DNA of 64,000 nt from Zygaena filipendulae. Taxonomy: Eukaryota > Arthropoda > Insecta > Lepidoptera > Zygaenidae. A program made the translations under genes and the position numbers. The notes beneath the pieces were generated by a model. It was not told the DNA's origin. It ran no database searches and worked only from the letters and a program-made list of their open reading frames with translations. The stretch covers positions 9,944,001 through 10,008,000 of the forward strand of contig OU015664.1 in NCBI GenBank assembly GCA_907165275.2, written 5' to 3'. Positions 23,051 to 34,954 of the stretch are shown in pieces; positions within the stretch are counted from its first letter, which is position 1; each line of letters begins with the position of its first letter.

Positions 23051-24577
23051 TAGGCTGTCGGTCTGCCTGTCTGTCACGCCTAAAACTCAATAGATTTCTA
23101 CCAAATGCGTCAAAGCGATAGATTGCATTCTGAGAAAGCACATTAAATATACATTTTATTCTGGAACAACGAGTTTGCGTGGGAAGCCTAAACTCCTCGC
23201 GAAGAACAGCTGTTTTTTTCTAAAATAACAAATCAAGGGGTGTTTGTTTACGGATTCAAATATACTTACGGAAACACTGACGTCCGTAATATAAAAAGGT
23301 ATAGGTATTAGGTACCTACATAGAGATTTCAGTGTGGATCAGGATAAAATCTGTTTTAATGGAATTTTTAATTTTGGCTGTTTGTTGTGATAAAAATAAC
23401 ATAAAATGACGTGCGATTTTGTTTGTATTTGTTATTTTTGATATACATTGAAAATAGAGTTGTATGAAGTGCGTGCTAATAATCCCAATAGAATGGATCT
23501 ACATCATCATATTTAATATACATATAAATAGTATAGAAGCAAATATAGCAATATCCACTTTTTAAGTTATATCACTCCTAAAACAACAGTATCATTCACA
23601 TCCCTGTTTCTAGTACAATAGACTTTTTGTTCAAAAAAATCATAAAAAAGTGTTTTATTTAATTTTACAAAAGTCACTCTATAACTTTAGAGATCGCTAT
23701 ATTTGGTTCTATATGATTCATATGTACTATTGAATTACCAAAATTCTGTACTAGACAAGATAATGAGATAAGGTAAGATTATTAAAAAATTATGTACCTT
23801 TGACCTAGTACCGTCGTTCGGTAATAATATACCGAACTTACTAATATACTTTAATACTTGACCGATATATTTTTAAGCTACAGAAAGACCCACGGAATAA
23901 AAGCTCGGGAGTCAATAGGGGTAACACACTTTATAGTGAGTGGTTATGTACGGGCCCCGACCGTAATATGAGAAACGTTTTCATTATATAAGGGTACATA
24001 TGTGTGTAGGTAAATGTACCCACCCATGTACATTCGGTCAAAAAAGTGACTGAGCACCTCGAAGTAAAAATTCGTTTGCAAATGACAAATGTTTTAAGCA
24101 ATTACTGGTGATTTTGACCCTTCTACGGATCCCTTCATTTCCGATACCACCTTGCAGAACTCGGAGCTTTGAGCTGCCGTAAATTGGTTAGAGTTGTCGT
24201 GACGTCACACATGCTCGAAATGACGTTTAGTCACACGTGTACCTACCACTTAAAATATTTTGCATGTATAATGTGTTGTGCGAGTGCCTTAGGTAAAGGT
24301 AATCAATCTGGCTGACAGCCAATCTCGATTCTATCAGCAAAAAATATTCCAATAAAAATGTCAAAAAGCAATCTGTCAACCGGCTCACGCGTGAGAGCTC
24401 TTGTCAGTAAATAAACATCTCTCAGTCTTCATTATTATTTTACTATAGGAGATATTGTTTTATTACAGGAGACAAATGACATGACACGATGCTTACCTTA
24501 TTTGAAAAACAATTTTCTCTTTTCGTCTCCGTTCCCGAAGTCTGTAATGATTATGGAAAACATCACAATAAGCCTAG
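23051..24577. other. No gene recognised
   Basis: AT-rich sequence with no long frame and no repeat termini that I can pair. Confidence 0.4.
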
Positions 24578-24938
24578 GGTAGTTTCCGGGCTATGAAAAT
24601 CAAATTTCTATTTAGTCCGTCAGATAATAAAAAAATAATAGACAATCATGTATTTTTGGTTTTTCAAATTATTGAATGAAATGCATTAAAGTTTGGGAGT
24701 GGGGGGGGTCTTGACGTCATAACGTGCTATATAAACTGTAGCACGGCGTTACGTGACGCGACATTTCGACTTAAAATATCTACGTTATTTTTTCATTACG
24801 TAAAAAAAATTACAATATGTCCAATATTTTTTATTAATATATAAGACGGATTAAAGACTAAAATTTGGTTGAACACATAGTGCCCGAAGTCATAAACCAA
24901 AGAAGAAGAAGAAGAAAATTTGGTTGACAAGCCCATTC
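24578..24938 (+). mobile_element. CRE-bearing MITE, diverged copy 4
   Basis: Shares TTAGTCCGTCAG at the left, GCATTAAAGTTTGGGAGTG and one TTGACGTCAT in the middle, and TGGTTGACAAGCCCATTC at the right. A small insertion with (GAA)n at about 24870-24915 interrupts the right arm. Confidence 0.6.
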
Positions 24939-25567
24939 TCACGTCTCTCCCTCTACGATGATCAGCCATTGACGATATCGTTATAATGCATAACTTGATT
25001 TTACTTAAGTATACATATTAAATGAACTTTAAAAACAATAAAACTGATCTGCTTATTTGTCGGAACAGATTATTCTTCGTGAGCAATTTGCGTTATTTGG
25101 TAACAGAGTGAAAAAAGGGAAAATTTTGTTAAGAGAAAGAAACAAAATGCCTTTTTTAGTCGAAATGTTATAAAACTTAAATGATGCGAAAGAAAAATAC
25201 TAATTGATTGTTTTTTCATATATTTTCTAATAAAAAATTTGTCTTAAAATTACCAACATCAAATTTATTGGAATTCATATTTTATGTTCACAAAGTATTT
25301 TAAATATGTACCTACCTATCTATATTCGTACGTCAAATGGTAACATACATTTTTTTTATTCTGAATTTGACGTTGAAAGAAGAACGAAAAACGTCAAATA
25401 ATGAATACTGACATCAAAGACATTAGAAATGCTGCCCACATATTGTACAGTGTAGATACTTTTAAATTTTCGAACCATCTATCGATGTTCTATCATTCTT
25501 TTCTTTGTCTAAATAATGTAAAAGCTCAACCATAGGGTACTCGTATTGTATTCACACTTATTTACAA

Positions 25568-25851
25568 CTAGCTGTTCCCCGCGGTTTCACCCGCAGACAT
25601 TTCGGAGATCCCGCAGGAATTCCGGAATGCAAAGTACCTACCCTATGTCCTTCTCTGTACCCCCGACAATGTGTACCTAAGTATGCAAAATTTCATGAGA
25701 TTTCACCGACGTTAATTTCAGAGTTCCTGCGGGAATTCCGGGATAAAAAGTATCTTATGTCCGTTTCCTGGTTCTAAACTACCTCCCCACCAATTTTCAG
25801 CCAAATCGGTTCAGCCCTTCTTGAGTTATAAATAGTGTAACTAATACGACT
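25568..25851 (-). mobile_element. Helitron-like element, composite with duplicated 3' half
   Basis: CTAGCTGTTCCCCGCGG block (25568 on), then after GCAAAATTTCATGAGATT a second TTTCACCGACGTTAATTTCA-GAGTTCC block. The same junction occurs at 33043-33340. Confidence 0.65.
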
Positions 25852-26522
25852 TTTGCTGTATTACAGCAATAGAGTGATAGTTTCATTCAAAACTCCTTTC
25901 ACAACTGCATAAAGCACAAAACCAATCGGTTTGTGCTTGAAACGGCACCAAATTTAACACACAAAAGAGCTAGAACTTTTGAAAACACAGCCTTTAAAGT
26001 CTGACTTGAAATGGCTTAACGCTGTTTGCGTTCACTGCCATTCTATGCATATATTAATAAATTCAATGTTCTTAACACATCAGAGCCAAAACCTAAGGAT
26101 TGAAAAGGTACCTCACAGCGGTTCATATTTCCACAGCATTTCGTTTTGTGAGTCTAAATTAATATTTCATTAAATGTAACTTGTTTATTTTTATTACACG
26201 TTTTTTATTTATTACATTTATTTATTACACTATTCGTATCTATAGAAAATTACAAGAAAGGTATGTACATATAAATTAATTATACATATATCGTAAGACG
26301 AAACGACTTTATTTAAAAATTTAATATAATTTATACTATAGCTTATACTATTTTTTAATATACATAAATGTATTTTATATTTATGTTTACAATAATGACA
26401 CCTTTCTGTAAAATTATAGATATAGGTACTCATATCTGACATAAACTCAGGCTTGTGTCTCGGAGGTGTGAGTAGATATTACAATCTTTCGTTTTCTAAA
26501 GACCTTTTGAATCCTTCACACT

Positions 26523-26585
26523 TTTTAACCGACTTTAAAAAGGGGGTTCTCAGTTTAACCTGTATGTATATTTGTATGTTTTTTA
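26523..26585. mobile_element. Diverged CCGACTTCC-family terminal fragment
   Basis: TTTTTAACCGACTTTAAAAA, then GGGGGTTCTCAG and a T-rich end. Same layout as 44145-44205 but diverged. Confidence 0.4.
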
Positions 26586-27796
26586 CATCTTAGGTCATAT
26601 AAGTTAAGTTATTTTCAGGACGTCTCCAATCTGATAAGAATACGTCCTCTTAAAGCGGTCCCTTACAACTCTGCCATTTGTATTCTGCTCTATAAATTGT
26701 CCTTGTCATATGTACGTGTGTCCGTTCTTTTCACAAAGCCAAACCATTGAAGCTTTCAACATTTTTATACGTGCGTGGCCAAGTATTTTCAGTCACTATG
26801 TTTTCACTATATTTTACAATATATTTTCTTACAGAAGTTGGTACATAAGTTTACATTTCCAGCAGATCGTTAATTACAGCTTCCAATTCGTCATAAAACT
26901 ACTATACTTTTCTATGGCTTTGAGGTGGAATTAAACTTCGGAAAGCATAACTTTTTGAACTGATTAATTAATTACGCTTGAACTTATCTTTAGCTTTTAA
27001 ACTACGCTATCAAAAGAACTTTATCGCTAAAGCGCGCTGCATAAAGAAGAAGTTTGAACTTGTCTTCGCCAATAACTCAATCTAACTAGGTACAACATTT
27101 TGTCGGCATGATCTAGTATGAATACCTATCTCAGCCCTTAGTTCGTATGCTTTAGTCTGTCAGTTTCCAATTCTTCTTCTTCTTCTTCTTGACCAATGAC
27201 AGTGTTAAATTTCAGTTTCCAATTAATGAAATTAATGAGTGATGATAATTTGTAATTTTTGACATGTACATTGTACAGTCCCATTAATGTACGAGTAACG
27301 TAAAAAAATACGTTTACGAAATCAGATTGGCGGATTTTATTGAAAATTATTATTGTTGTAAAACCCTTTTTTTATTAATGTTTATTATAAGTATATACCT
27401 ACATTATTTATTATGTGTACGTGTATTTGCACAACCTCAGAGGTCAAAGTTAAAATTAAATCATTACCAATGACATGCCAAAAGCGGGCTGCACCGTTTT
27501 TTGTAATTTCTTTCCCAACCAAATGAATTCCATATAAACTAAATTATACGATATATAAATTATATCAAACAATCTTAGCATTTTATGTTCTCTTGATACA
27601 CGACTTGAGTAAAATGCATTCAACAATTAAAAACCATTTTCAGAAACATCGCTCTGCACCGAAGAATAAATTTCACTTTGGTACCTAATTTAATATCAAA
27701 GCGAACAAATAACACCATATTTATCAAACTGTTTCTAAGATATTGCTACGGTTAAATGATTCTAAGGTGATATGAAAAAACCATTTCCCACTTTAT

Positions 27797-27842
27797 AGCG
27801 TGAAAGCGTTACTAACAAACTCACATTCGCGTTTATAATACT
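27797..27842 (-). mobile_element. Helitron-like 5'-end fragment
   Basis: GTGAAAGCGTTACTAACAAA, CATTCGCGTTTATAATACTA. Confidence 0.45.
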
Positions 27843-27971
27843 ATGTATTTAATAATTTAAACTTTATACACATCACGGTTCAAAAAAAGGCGGACTTAAT
27901 GCCACTGCGGCAATATAAGTTAGTATTATATATCTATAATATCATATCTATATTTGATCCTTCTGAAATGG

Positions 27972-28285
27972 TTTTAACAAAGACATTATAAGAGAATAGA
28001 CGAACTTTTACTATGCAATCCACGTCGACCAATTTTTGCGGGGGGAATGATCAAAATAAAACCAATCACATCATTGCGACGCAATCAAATACCAGTCACC
28101 ACAAAGTACATTTCAAATAGCCAATCACATCGCTTTCCGTCAAGTGGTATCTATAGACAGTTGTCTCTGCTAGCCAACAAAATTTTGTTAGCATAAGATC
28201 ATTTGACCACTGCGTGGTTCAAGGCGTAAGCTTAGCGGCTGTGCCTACTGTCTATCTATTCTCTTTTAATATCTTTGCGTTTTAA
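27972..28285. mobile_element. MITE with about 30-bp inverted ends
   Basis: The left end TTTTAACAAAGACATTATAA, continuing AGAGAATAGACGA, matches the reverse complement of the right end (TTAAAACGCAAAGATATTAA, then AAGAGAATAGATAGAC). An internal hairpin GCTAGCCAACAAAA / TTTTGTTAGC lies near 28171-28194. It sits about 1.8 kb beyond the 3' end of the LRR gene. Confidence 0.6.
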
Positions 28286-28873
28286 TATATAATTAGGTAT
28301 GTATAATATTGTTTTAATGATACAAGCGTTTTGCACAAATAAAAATATTAACGCTTGACGGCCATAACAAACAGAATCTTACTGTGTAGATAAAATTTAT
28401 AAGCCAAGTTTGTAAGAAATTCGTTAGGTGGGTATAGCTGTAAATAAACTTTTCTTTTAACCAAAAAGGTATACGGAAACTTCAAAAGCTTTCTATTTTT
28501 TCACTCATTATCGAGAAAATTATTTAGATTATCAAGAAAAATAATAGAATCATCGTTTGATGAAAATCACCGTTGAAAAATAACGTAAGTACTAAATTGA
28601 ATTAAAAATAGGTACTTATTAAGTATGTGAGGTAGTAATTCTACATTAAAATAACGTCCCCTGTATAGGTACCTATCTCTAGATAGAATTAACACGCATG
28701 AAAAACATAAAATAAAATGGTTTTGTACAGTTTTGGGAACTTTAAATGAAAAATTACAGTTGAAATAGATAAAATTATTATTTTATGTACCTATCTGATT
28801 AAAATTTATACTTACTGAAATAATTATAAAGCTTTTGTGTATTTTTTTTAAATGAGAAAGGTTTTATTGGAGA

Positions 28874-29078
28874 CTAGCTGTGCCCCACGGTTGCACCTGC
28901 GTGAGTTTCGGAATTCCCGCAGGAACTATTTTTTTTCTAAAATAAAAGTAGTCTAAGTTAGGTAGGTACTCCTTATAACATCAGCTATTTGCCAGTGAAC
29001 GTCCCGTTAAAATCGGTCCAGCCGTTTAAGAGATTAGCCAAAACAAACAGACAGACAAATGGTGAAAAATTAAAAAAA
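28874..29078 (-). mobile_element. Helitron-like element
   Basis: CTAGCTGTGCCCCACGG-TTGCACC, GAATTCCCGCAGGAAC and GTCCCGTTAAAATCGGTCCA. (ACAG)n near 29047. The nearest copy to the 3' side of the LRR gene, about 1 kb away. Confidence 0.6.
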
Positions 29079-30061
29079 ATGACTTTTTTTATGTATACTT
29101 TCATAGTTTCATGCATTTAGTGAAAAGCTGTTAATTTGGAATTACAAAAAGACACTTCAATTTTATTTATATGTACCTATAGAGTAGGTATAGATGTTAC
29201 GTCTTCTTTAGATTAAGCACTGTTTTTGTTTGTTTTTTTTTTGTGTGTTGTGCTGAAATAAATGCGTTTTCTTCCTTTCTTTATGTTTCTTAACCAGTCG
29301 TGTTAGCAAATTAAATCCTATTAAGATTTTTTTTCGAAAATAATGTCGGGAAATTTATTGTATAATCTAAATCCGTGTTGTGCTTTATTATTTAAACACA
29401 ATCCAAGATAGGTAAATCTTTTTTTATTAAACGTCAGTGCCTTGGAAATTATACAAACTGACAAGAAATTTAATTTCAATTCTCAGTTAAATTATATTAA
29501 AAATACTTTTTACATTATTCACATAGGTTTTAAATATCTATATTTGTATAATATACACAATTACACATAGATACCATATATCGCGATAGATTTTTATATT
29601 AATAACTGTAAAAATTAAAATTTTAATAAATTTTTTACTATCTCGAGATTTTTGAATAATATTTTATTCATCCTTAATTATTTATATTTACAAAAGTCAA
29701 ACCTACAATAACCTCCAGTCATTGAAAATAGATTTTTTTAATATAACATTAAATCCATACTTACAATTATATCACATTTTCTTACGCACTACCCTTATTT
29801 TAGATATTTCGTTCCTAAATTTTACGATTTAAATCGTACCTATACACATAATCTGTTCTAATTAATATAATTCTTACAATTATACAAGATTTTACCTTTT
29901 GAAATCACAAAATTCCTTTATACAAGTAACAAGAACGCAGAACGTAATTAAAATAAAATTTCTTCCGACTTAATATCTAAATATAGAGATTTCAATCAGA
30001 TATTTACAAAATGGTCCGTTTTCAAACGAATCTTATCGTTGCTGTTCACTATGACCGACTT
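29079..30061 (-). other. 3' flank / likely 3'UTR of the LRR gene
   Basis: About 1 kb of very AT-rich DNA downstream of the stop codon, without recognisable repeats. Several AATAAA words occur on the minus strand, for example at 29668-29663, about 400 bases past the stop. I cannot tell which one is used. Confidence 0.35.
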
Positions 30062-30552
30062 TTACTCTAGTAATACGAGAAATGTGATAAAAAAGATGGC
30101 CGCGTTCACGCTTCTCACTGCAGCGGACGCTGGGAAGAGATTTCGGTAATCTTTCGCCTCGTTTTGCGACGGGTACGTGTACGTGCGATCCGTCACACTC
30201 TTCACGTCTTGGGGACACGGCAGCAACTCCACGGGTATCTGGAGTAGCATCCTCTCGTTCTCTCTCTTCAACATTTTCGGCTCGTCCACGTAGCCATCAG
30301 CGTCGTCGGGTTCCTCATGAAATAGTTCCGGATCATCTGCATCGTCCTTCATTGGAATCTTATCATCGATCTCGTATAAAATGTTGGAATTTATCACGCT
30401 CCTCTCGAAATAAGCGAAGTGCGAATTCAGCGACGGATCTCCTTTAAATTTGCAGATGAAATTCTCTAAAGATGTTCTCACTTTGATGCTTTTTGCCTCA
30501 TGACGGAGCTTGTGCATCCACACCAAGTGACAATCGCAATCGAAATCGTTCC
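30062..30552 (-). CDS. Coding exon 2 of the LRR gene (C-cap, acidic linker, GPI-like tail)
   Basis: 491 coding bases. It starts after acceptor TTGTTGCAG (AG at 30554-30553) with GG that completes Gly344, then N-D-F-D-C-D-C-H-L-V-W. This joins in frame with exon 1 and restores a continuous LRR C-terminal cap. The stop TAA is at 30064-30062. The last residues, ITFLVLLE, are the end of the hydrophobic tail. Confidence 0.85.
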
Positions 30553-32537
30553 CTGCAACAATGGACGCCTTAATTTAATCCATTAATTGAAATAAAAAGG
30601 ATTTTGACTTGAATAGAGACGTCTCGACGGCTCCAGACGTTTAATTAATTTTGAGTTTATAACTAAATTTAAATTCCAAATATAGAAATTAATGTCATCT
30701 GATATTAACCTATTGTTAGTATAGTTTCATTATAGTTGAACTTTCACTTTAAAGCCTTCATTTTTTTTGAGTTTAAAAATTGAGCCGTAAGTCAAACTTC
30801 GAGATATTGTCTGTACAGTGCACGGTGGCTCGACATAATACTGAATAAACATAATATACAAGAAAATTTTTTATTCAGGGCGCAAACTTTGACAACTTAA
30901 ATAAGTTTTATTAAACATCCATATTTTGATAAGTCTTAGCACAAAAAAAAGTTATCGTGAATGAAAGATGTTTACTTTAAAATTCATTTTATGGCTACTC
31001 TATTCGCTGGCGCGCGGCGAAGGGCCCGTTCATTTTTGGTGCACACGCGTAGGTAGGTATTTACGCGGGTTACAATGTGCCTACAGTTGATCGAGGTCAT
31101 TTACTCCCGCTGCAACACTGCCGCGTACACCGCACGGCGCGCGCGCCCATTGATATTATTACGAAAAGAAAGTGTCCATATTTTGTTGTTTTAAAGTCGG
31201 ATGAACAAATATTAAAAGTTTTGAACTGATCTGTTCCAGTATTACCGATACTGAACCACCAATTTTTTTTCGCATTGCTTAAAAAACTATCCTGTATGAA
31301 GATAATTATGGTCTATCCTTTAATTGTGATAAGACTAAGAATGAGATTAACCATGTAGAAATATAGGTCTACACTTAGTCGATGTAGGACTCGTACACAA
31401 AATATTTTGTCCATAACGCAACGTTAGTGTCAAATCAGCCGCAGAAGCATTCAAACGTGTATAATGAAAGCTTTTTTTGAGAAAAAAAATATTAAAACAA
31501 TACGTACCATCTAAGTTGATGTAGCTGTTTTGGTTCTTCAAATTGTCGTATATAGGTCGGAGGTTATCAATGGTGAATCTTTTCAACTTATTGTTCCTCA
31601 AATTCAAAGCGGACAATCCCCGGACGCCCTCGAACAAGCCGCTGACTAGTGTAACGAGTTTGTTATGACTCAAACTCAACTTTCTTAATTGCGATAATCC
31701 ATCAAAAGTCCTTTGGGCGAGAATATAAATTTCATTATAGTCTAATAACAATTCTTGGAGATTCCAAAGCTCCGTGAATGTGAATGAACTTAACACTGCT
31801 AATTTGTTTCTTCTCAAATCTAGCTTTCTCAAATTAGCGAGACCGTCGAAGCACTCTTTTCTTAATTCACTTATGTTATTCCTATCCAATTCTAATTCTA
31901 ACAGATTGACTAGATGCCTAAACGCACCGTCTTGAATTAAACTTATATTATTACTAGTTAGATATAATTTTTGCAACACTGGCAGACCGTAAAATGTGTC
32001 TGTGACGAGTTCTTTGATTCTATTCTCGTCTAGCGTGAGAACAGTTAAGTTAGGTAGATTGTAAAACGAATGTTTGTTTAAGTGGTTAATACGATTCTTT
32101 GTTAACGTTACATCTTGTATCGAAGTTAGATTCGTAAACGTATAACTGTCTACGTCACTTATTGAGCTATATTTTATGCTGAAATGTTTTAGTTTTCTTG
32201 TGTATCGAAACACCTTTGTTGGCACGAAGTCAAGGCCTCCATCGGCTCTGACATTGAAGGCTAATGTCTCTATATTGGATTGGGAGACGAAGCTCGTCCA
32301 TAATAGGTCTGACTTTTCTATTCCTCCGTTGAAAACCCAGCATTCGGTTTTGAGAGCTTCGTTTATTTCCTGGCTGTGTTCGCAGTAGCAATGGACTTTT
32401 GAGTCCCGGTCGCTTATGTCGCATATGTTGATAGTAGTCGGCGTTATCTTCTCCTTTTGTTTTCTTCTGTTTGCGTCTAATGATTCTATTGCAAACAGCA
32501 ACAGCAGCAAGGCAGCGGGTAAATTGGAAGCCCGCAT
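30062..32537 (-). CDS. Secreted, probably GPI-anchored leucine-rich repeat adhesion protein, Connectin-like (2 coding exons)
   Basis: Spliced CDS: complement of 31508..32537 joined to 30062..30552, 506 residues. The start MRASNLPAALLLLLF gives a signal peptide (about 1-22). A Cys-rich cap follows (C39, C50, C52, C66). Ten leucine-rich repeats run from about residue 89 to 331, with consensus LxxLxLxxNxI and a strict 24-residue period at 116, 140, 164, 188, 212, 236, 260, 284 and 308. The C-cap has NDFDCDCHLVW (C349, C351) plus C377 and C456. An acidic linker (404-434) precedes a terminal hydrophobic run (494-505) ending at the stop, with small residues just before it, as in GPI-attachment signals. 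Four NxT/S sites (NLT twice, NIS twice) fit an extracellular protein. Known of the family: Drosophila Connectin is a GPI-linked homophilic adhesion LRR protein of muscle and motor neurons. Inference: this is its lepidopteran counterpart. Other insect LRR surface proteins remain possible, so no symbol is given. Confidence 0.85.
30553..31507 (-). other. Intron of the LRR gene
   Basis: 955-bp phase-1 intron with GT at its 5' end (31507-31506) and TTGTTGCAG at its 3' end. It splits the gene exactly between the last LRR and the C-cap. It contains a GC-rich patch at about 31010-31145 that stands out against the AT-rich surroundings. No Helitron copy is visible inside it. Confidence 0.8.
31010..31145. 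other. GC-rich patch inside the LRR gene intron
   Basis: A cluster rich in CG and GCGC (CTGGCGCGCGGCG near the start, CGGCGCGCGCGCCC near the end) in an otherwise AT-rich intron. It could be an enhancer or an alternative first exon or promoter. Nothing in the sequence decides between these. Confidence 0.3.
31508..32537 (-). CDS. Coding exon 1 of the LRR gene (signal peptide, N-cap, ten LRRs)
   Basis: 1030 coding bases: 343 full codons plus the first base of Gly344. It ends at GAT G|GTACGT, a consensus donor on the minus strand (intron begins at 31507). The reading frame stays open through the intron to 31347, but the tail after SYINLDG loses all LRR character. The exon edge is therefore set by the splice site and not by the stop codon. 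Confidence 0.85.
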
Positions 32538-32560
32538 ACCTCCTACCTGGAACAAATACA
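32535..32560 (-). promoter_or_regulatory. Splice acceptor and start codon of the LRR gene
   Basis: On the minus strand a pyrimidine-rich stretch ends in TTTGTTCCAG (AG at 32548-32547). Nine bases of 5'UTR follow (GTAGGAGGT), then ATG at 32537. An in-frame ATG further upstream (32627) would place the acceptor inside the protein and bury the signal peptide, so it is not used. At least one non-coding first exon must lie at a higher coordinate. Confidence 0.65.
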
Positions 32561-33042
32561 ATCCATTAACATTAACATCTATAGCGGCATACTCAAAGTT
32601 AATCATCGGGAACGGCCCAAAGTGCATCGAACTCTTTTGGAATATAAGAGTAAATACGAAGGTGAAAAAACAGAAACTTTAAATTCAACTAAACTAGTAG
32701 GTAGGTATATGAGTAATAATGATATTGCAAGAATTTTATATATTATGTAGTTTAGTTCAATTTATTTCTGTATTTCTTTGACTTCAGTTACGAGTAGAGC
32801 AGAAGTTCAATATCTCTAAGAAGTAAATACAATCGATGTAAAGTTTTTGGCGGAATCACTCCGTTATAAAATTCTGGAAAATAGACTGTAAAACGATGGA
32901 GAAACCTGCATGCGATTAACATTTCTTTGATATGATTATATTGTTACGATAAATAAATATACGAAAAAAACATTATAATTAATGGTACTTCGTCCGATTT
33001 CTAATAGGGGAGCAAGCGAGATACTAGAATAATATTAAATTA

Positions 33043-33340
33043 CTAGCTTTTCGCCCATGTTCGCCCGCGGAAATTTCAGCGATCCCGGAGGAATTCCGGG
33101 ATACGAAGTACCCTATGTCCTTTTTTGTATCCCTGGCAACGTGTATGCAAAATATCTTGATATTTCACCAGCGTTGATTTCGGAGTTCCCGCGGGAATTC
33201 CGGGATAAAAGTACGATACACTAAGTATCTGACAACGTGTGTAAAAATTTCATGATAATCAGTTGAGCCGTCAAGGCATGAAAGCGTAACAGACAGACAG
33301 ATAGTATAATTTTGCATGTATAATGTACTGTGTAGGGATA
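33043..33340 (-). mobile_element. Helitron-like element, composite with duplicated 3' half
   Basis: CTAGCTTTTCGCCCATG, then at the duplication junction TGATATTTCACCAGCGTTGA, a second GGAGTTCCCGCGGGAATTCC block, and (GACA)n. About 500 bp upstream of the mapped 5' side of the LRR gene. Confidence 0.65.
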
Positions 33341-33605
33341 AAGAAAATTTCTAAGTAGGTAAGTACAATTTTTGTGCCGAACTGTACCTAACTTGTAATA
33401 AATTACTTATTATTAATAATAACTTGTGTATTATGTACAGATTTTTCTACGTCCCATCGAGCCTTCGACACTTGTGCTCTATTTCTCCCGACATTGATAA
33501 ATTGTTATGATATTATGTAGGTAAGTAAGCATACTGCATTAATACTGATCATGATACATTTAACAGTAACAAGAAAACTGATAATGTATCGTTTTATTAT
33601 GAATA

Positions 33606-34080
33606 CTAGCTGTGCCCCGCGGTTTCACCCGCGGTTATTTTGGAGTTCCCGCGGGAATTCCGGGATAAAAAGTACCATATGTCCTTCTCTGTACCCCTGA
33701 CAACGTGCATGCCAAATTTCATTTTAATCCAAATTCATATAAAATTGAGTAAACATATGCGAGGATAAGAGCTCGAAAGCGCATTTTCATCCGACTTGCT
33801 TCAAATTTATCGTCACTGCTCAGCTCCTATGTGCCTTAGCGTTATGTTATATAGCCTATAACCTGTCCAGGAGTGTGGACTACAATCGTACCAAGTTTGG
33901 TTAAAATCCCCTCAGTAGTTTTTGACCCATGCGTGCACATACATACAGACAGACAGACAAAAAATTTACTATTTGCATTTTTGGCATCAGTATCGATCAC
34001 CAATCATCCTCCAATATTAATTTTGAATATGTATTCAACGTACATAATTGACCTCTCTACAGTTTTATTATAAGTATAGA
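33606..34080 (-). mobile_element. Helitron-like element, subtype F (composite)
   Basis: CTAGCTGTGCCCCGCGG-TTTCACCCGCGG start. The 5' half is different: GGAGTGTGGACTACAATCGT, CCTCAGTAGTTTTTGACCCA, (ACAG)n, ending TTATAAGTATAGA. Confidence 0.6.
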
Positions 34081-34275
34081 TTTATATCCAAACAGTTAAA
34101 TTACCTCAGTCAGCCTAACAATTTGGAAAAAAAATGTCCAATCAGTTAGATGATCTTATACTTATACGTACGATACTTACTGGTCTAACTAGTTGGAATA
34201 AACCTGTTTTTCGGGATCAAATACAAAATAGTTTAATCGATGATATTATAAGCATTAATGGAGGTAGATACGCAC

Positions 34276-34397
34276 TAGCATGTTGACTCTAATTTTTTTT
34301 TAGTCCGTCTTGTAGATTATTAAAAAATATTGGACACGTATTTTTTCTTTTTTTACGTAATCATAAAATAACGGCGATATATTGAGTTAAAATTATT
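34276..34397 (-). mobile_element. CRE-bearing MITE, single-arm fragment
   Basis: GCATGTTGACTCTAATTTTT, TTAGTCCGTCTTGTAG and TTGGACACGTATTTTTTC reproduce the family's right arm in reverse, then similarity stops near GATATATTGAGTT. Confidence 0.6.
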
Positions 34398-34954
34398 ATT
34401 ATTTTGCAGCTTTTAGTGTGGCTTTAACGTTAGTGATTTTCCCAAACCAACATTAAAAACTAAAACGTATTCAAGAAAAAGGTTTCAGTAAACAAATCAA
34501 GAAATATCAAAACGCAATAAAATTCATAACGCTTACACAAAAGCTCATGAGGTCATTAAACACTTCTTGAGAATACTTACATTAATTTTTAACGTTTGAA
34601 AAGAAAGCTGGCTTTTAAAAGTTTTACTACTCTATGAATACCTGTTAACAAAAAGAAAAATAACAAAAAAAAAAGAAATATTATAATTGCTTTTGTATTC
34701 GTCTCGACTCGAAAGAAAATGGTCACGAAAGCCTTAAAATTAATGCTTCAGACGCCGGTGGAGTTGCGGCTGAGAGATTTATGGCTGCGCGGGGATATCT
34801 TCACAAGTTATGATTAAGCACCGGCTAAGTCCACGTCTCTACTTGCAGTTGGACTAATCATTAATTTCATTTAAATTGGAGGCGGTTTGTGTGTTTGTTA
34901 ATTGTTTCTGTTTGTTGTATTGACGTTTTGTCTGCGACGTTTGCGTTCTAATAA

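Noticed and set aside
30044..30055. TTCACTATGACC next to the LRR stop codon, as in the MITE end at 58049 and a site at 42630
   Set aside because: A single 12-base match without a second inverted end nearby; chance similarity cannot be excluded.
31347..31507. Continuing LRR exon 1 to the stop codon at 31347
   Set aside because: The frame continues past a consensus donor (GTACGT) but loses LRR/C-cap character. Splicing to 30552 restores the C-cap in frame.
32537..32627. Extending the LRR protein to an in-frame ATG at 32627
   Set aside because: The extension crosses a good splice acceptor (TTTGTTCCAG at 32547) and would bury the signal peptide behind 30 residues. The start at 32537 gives a clean signal peptide.
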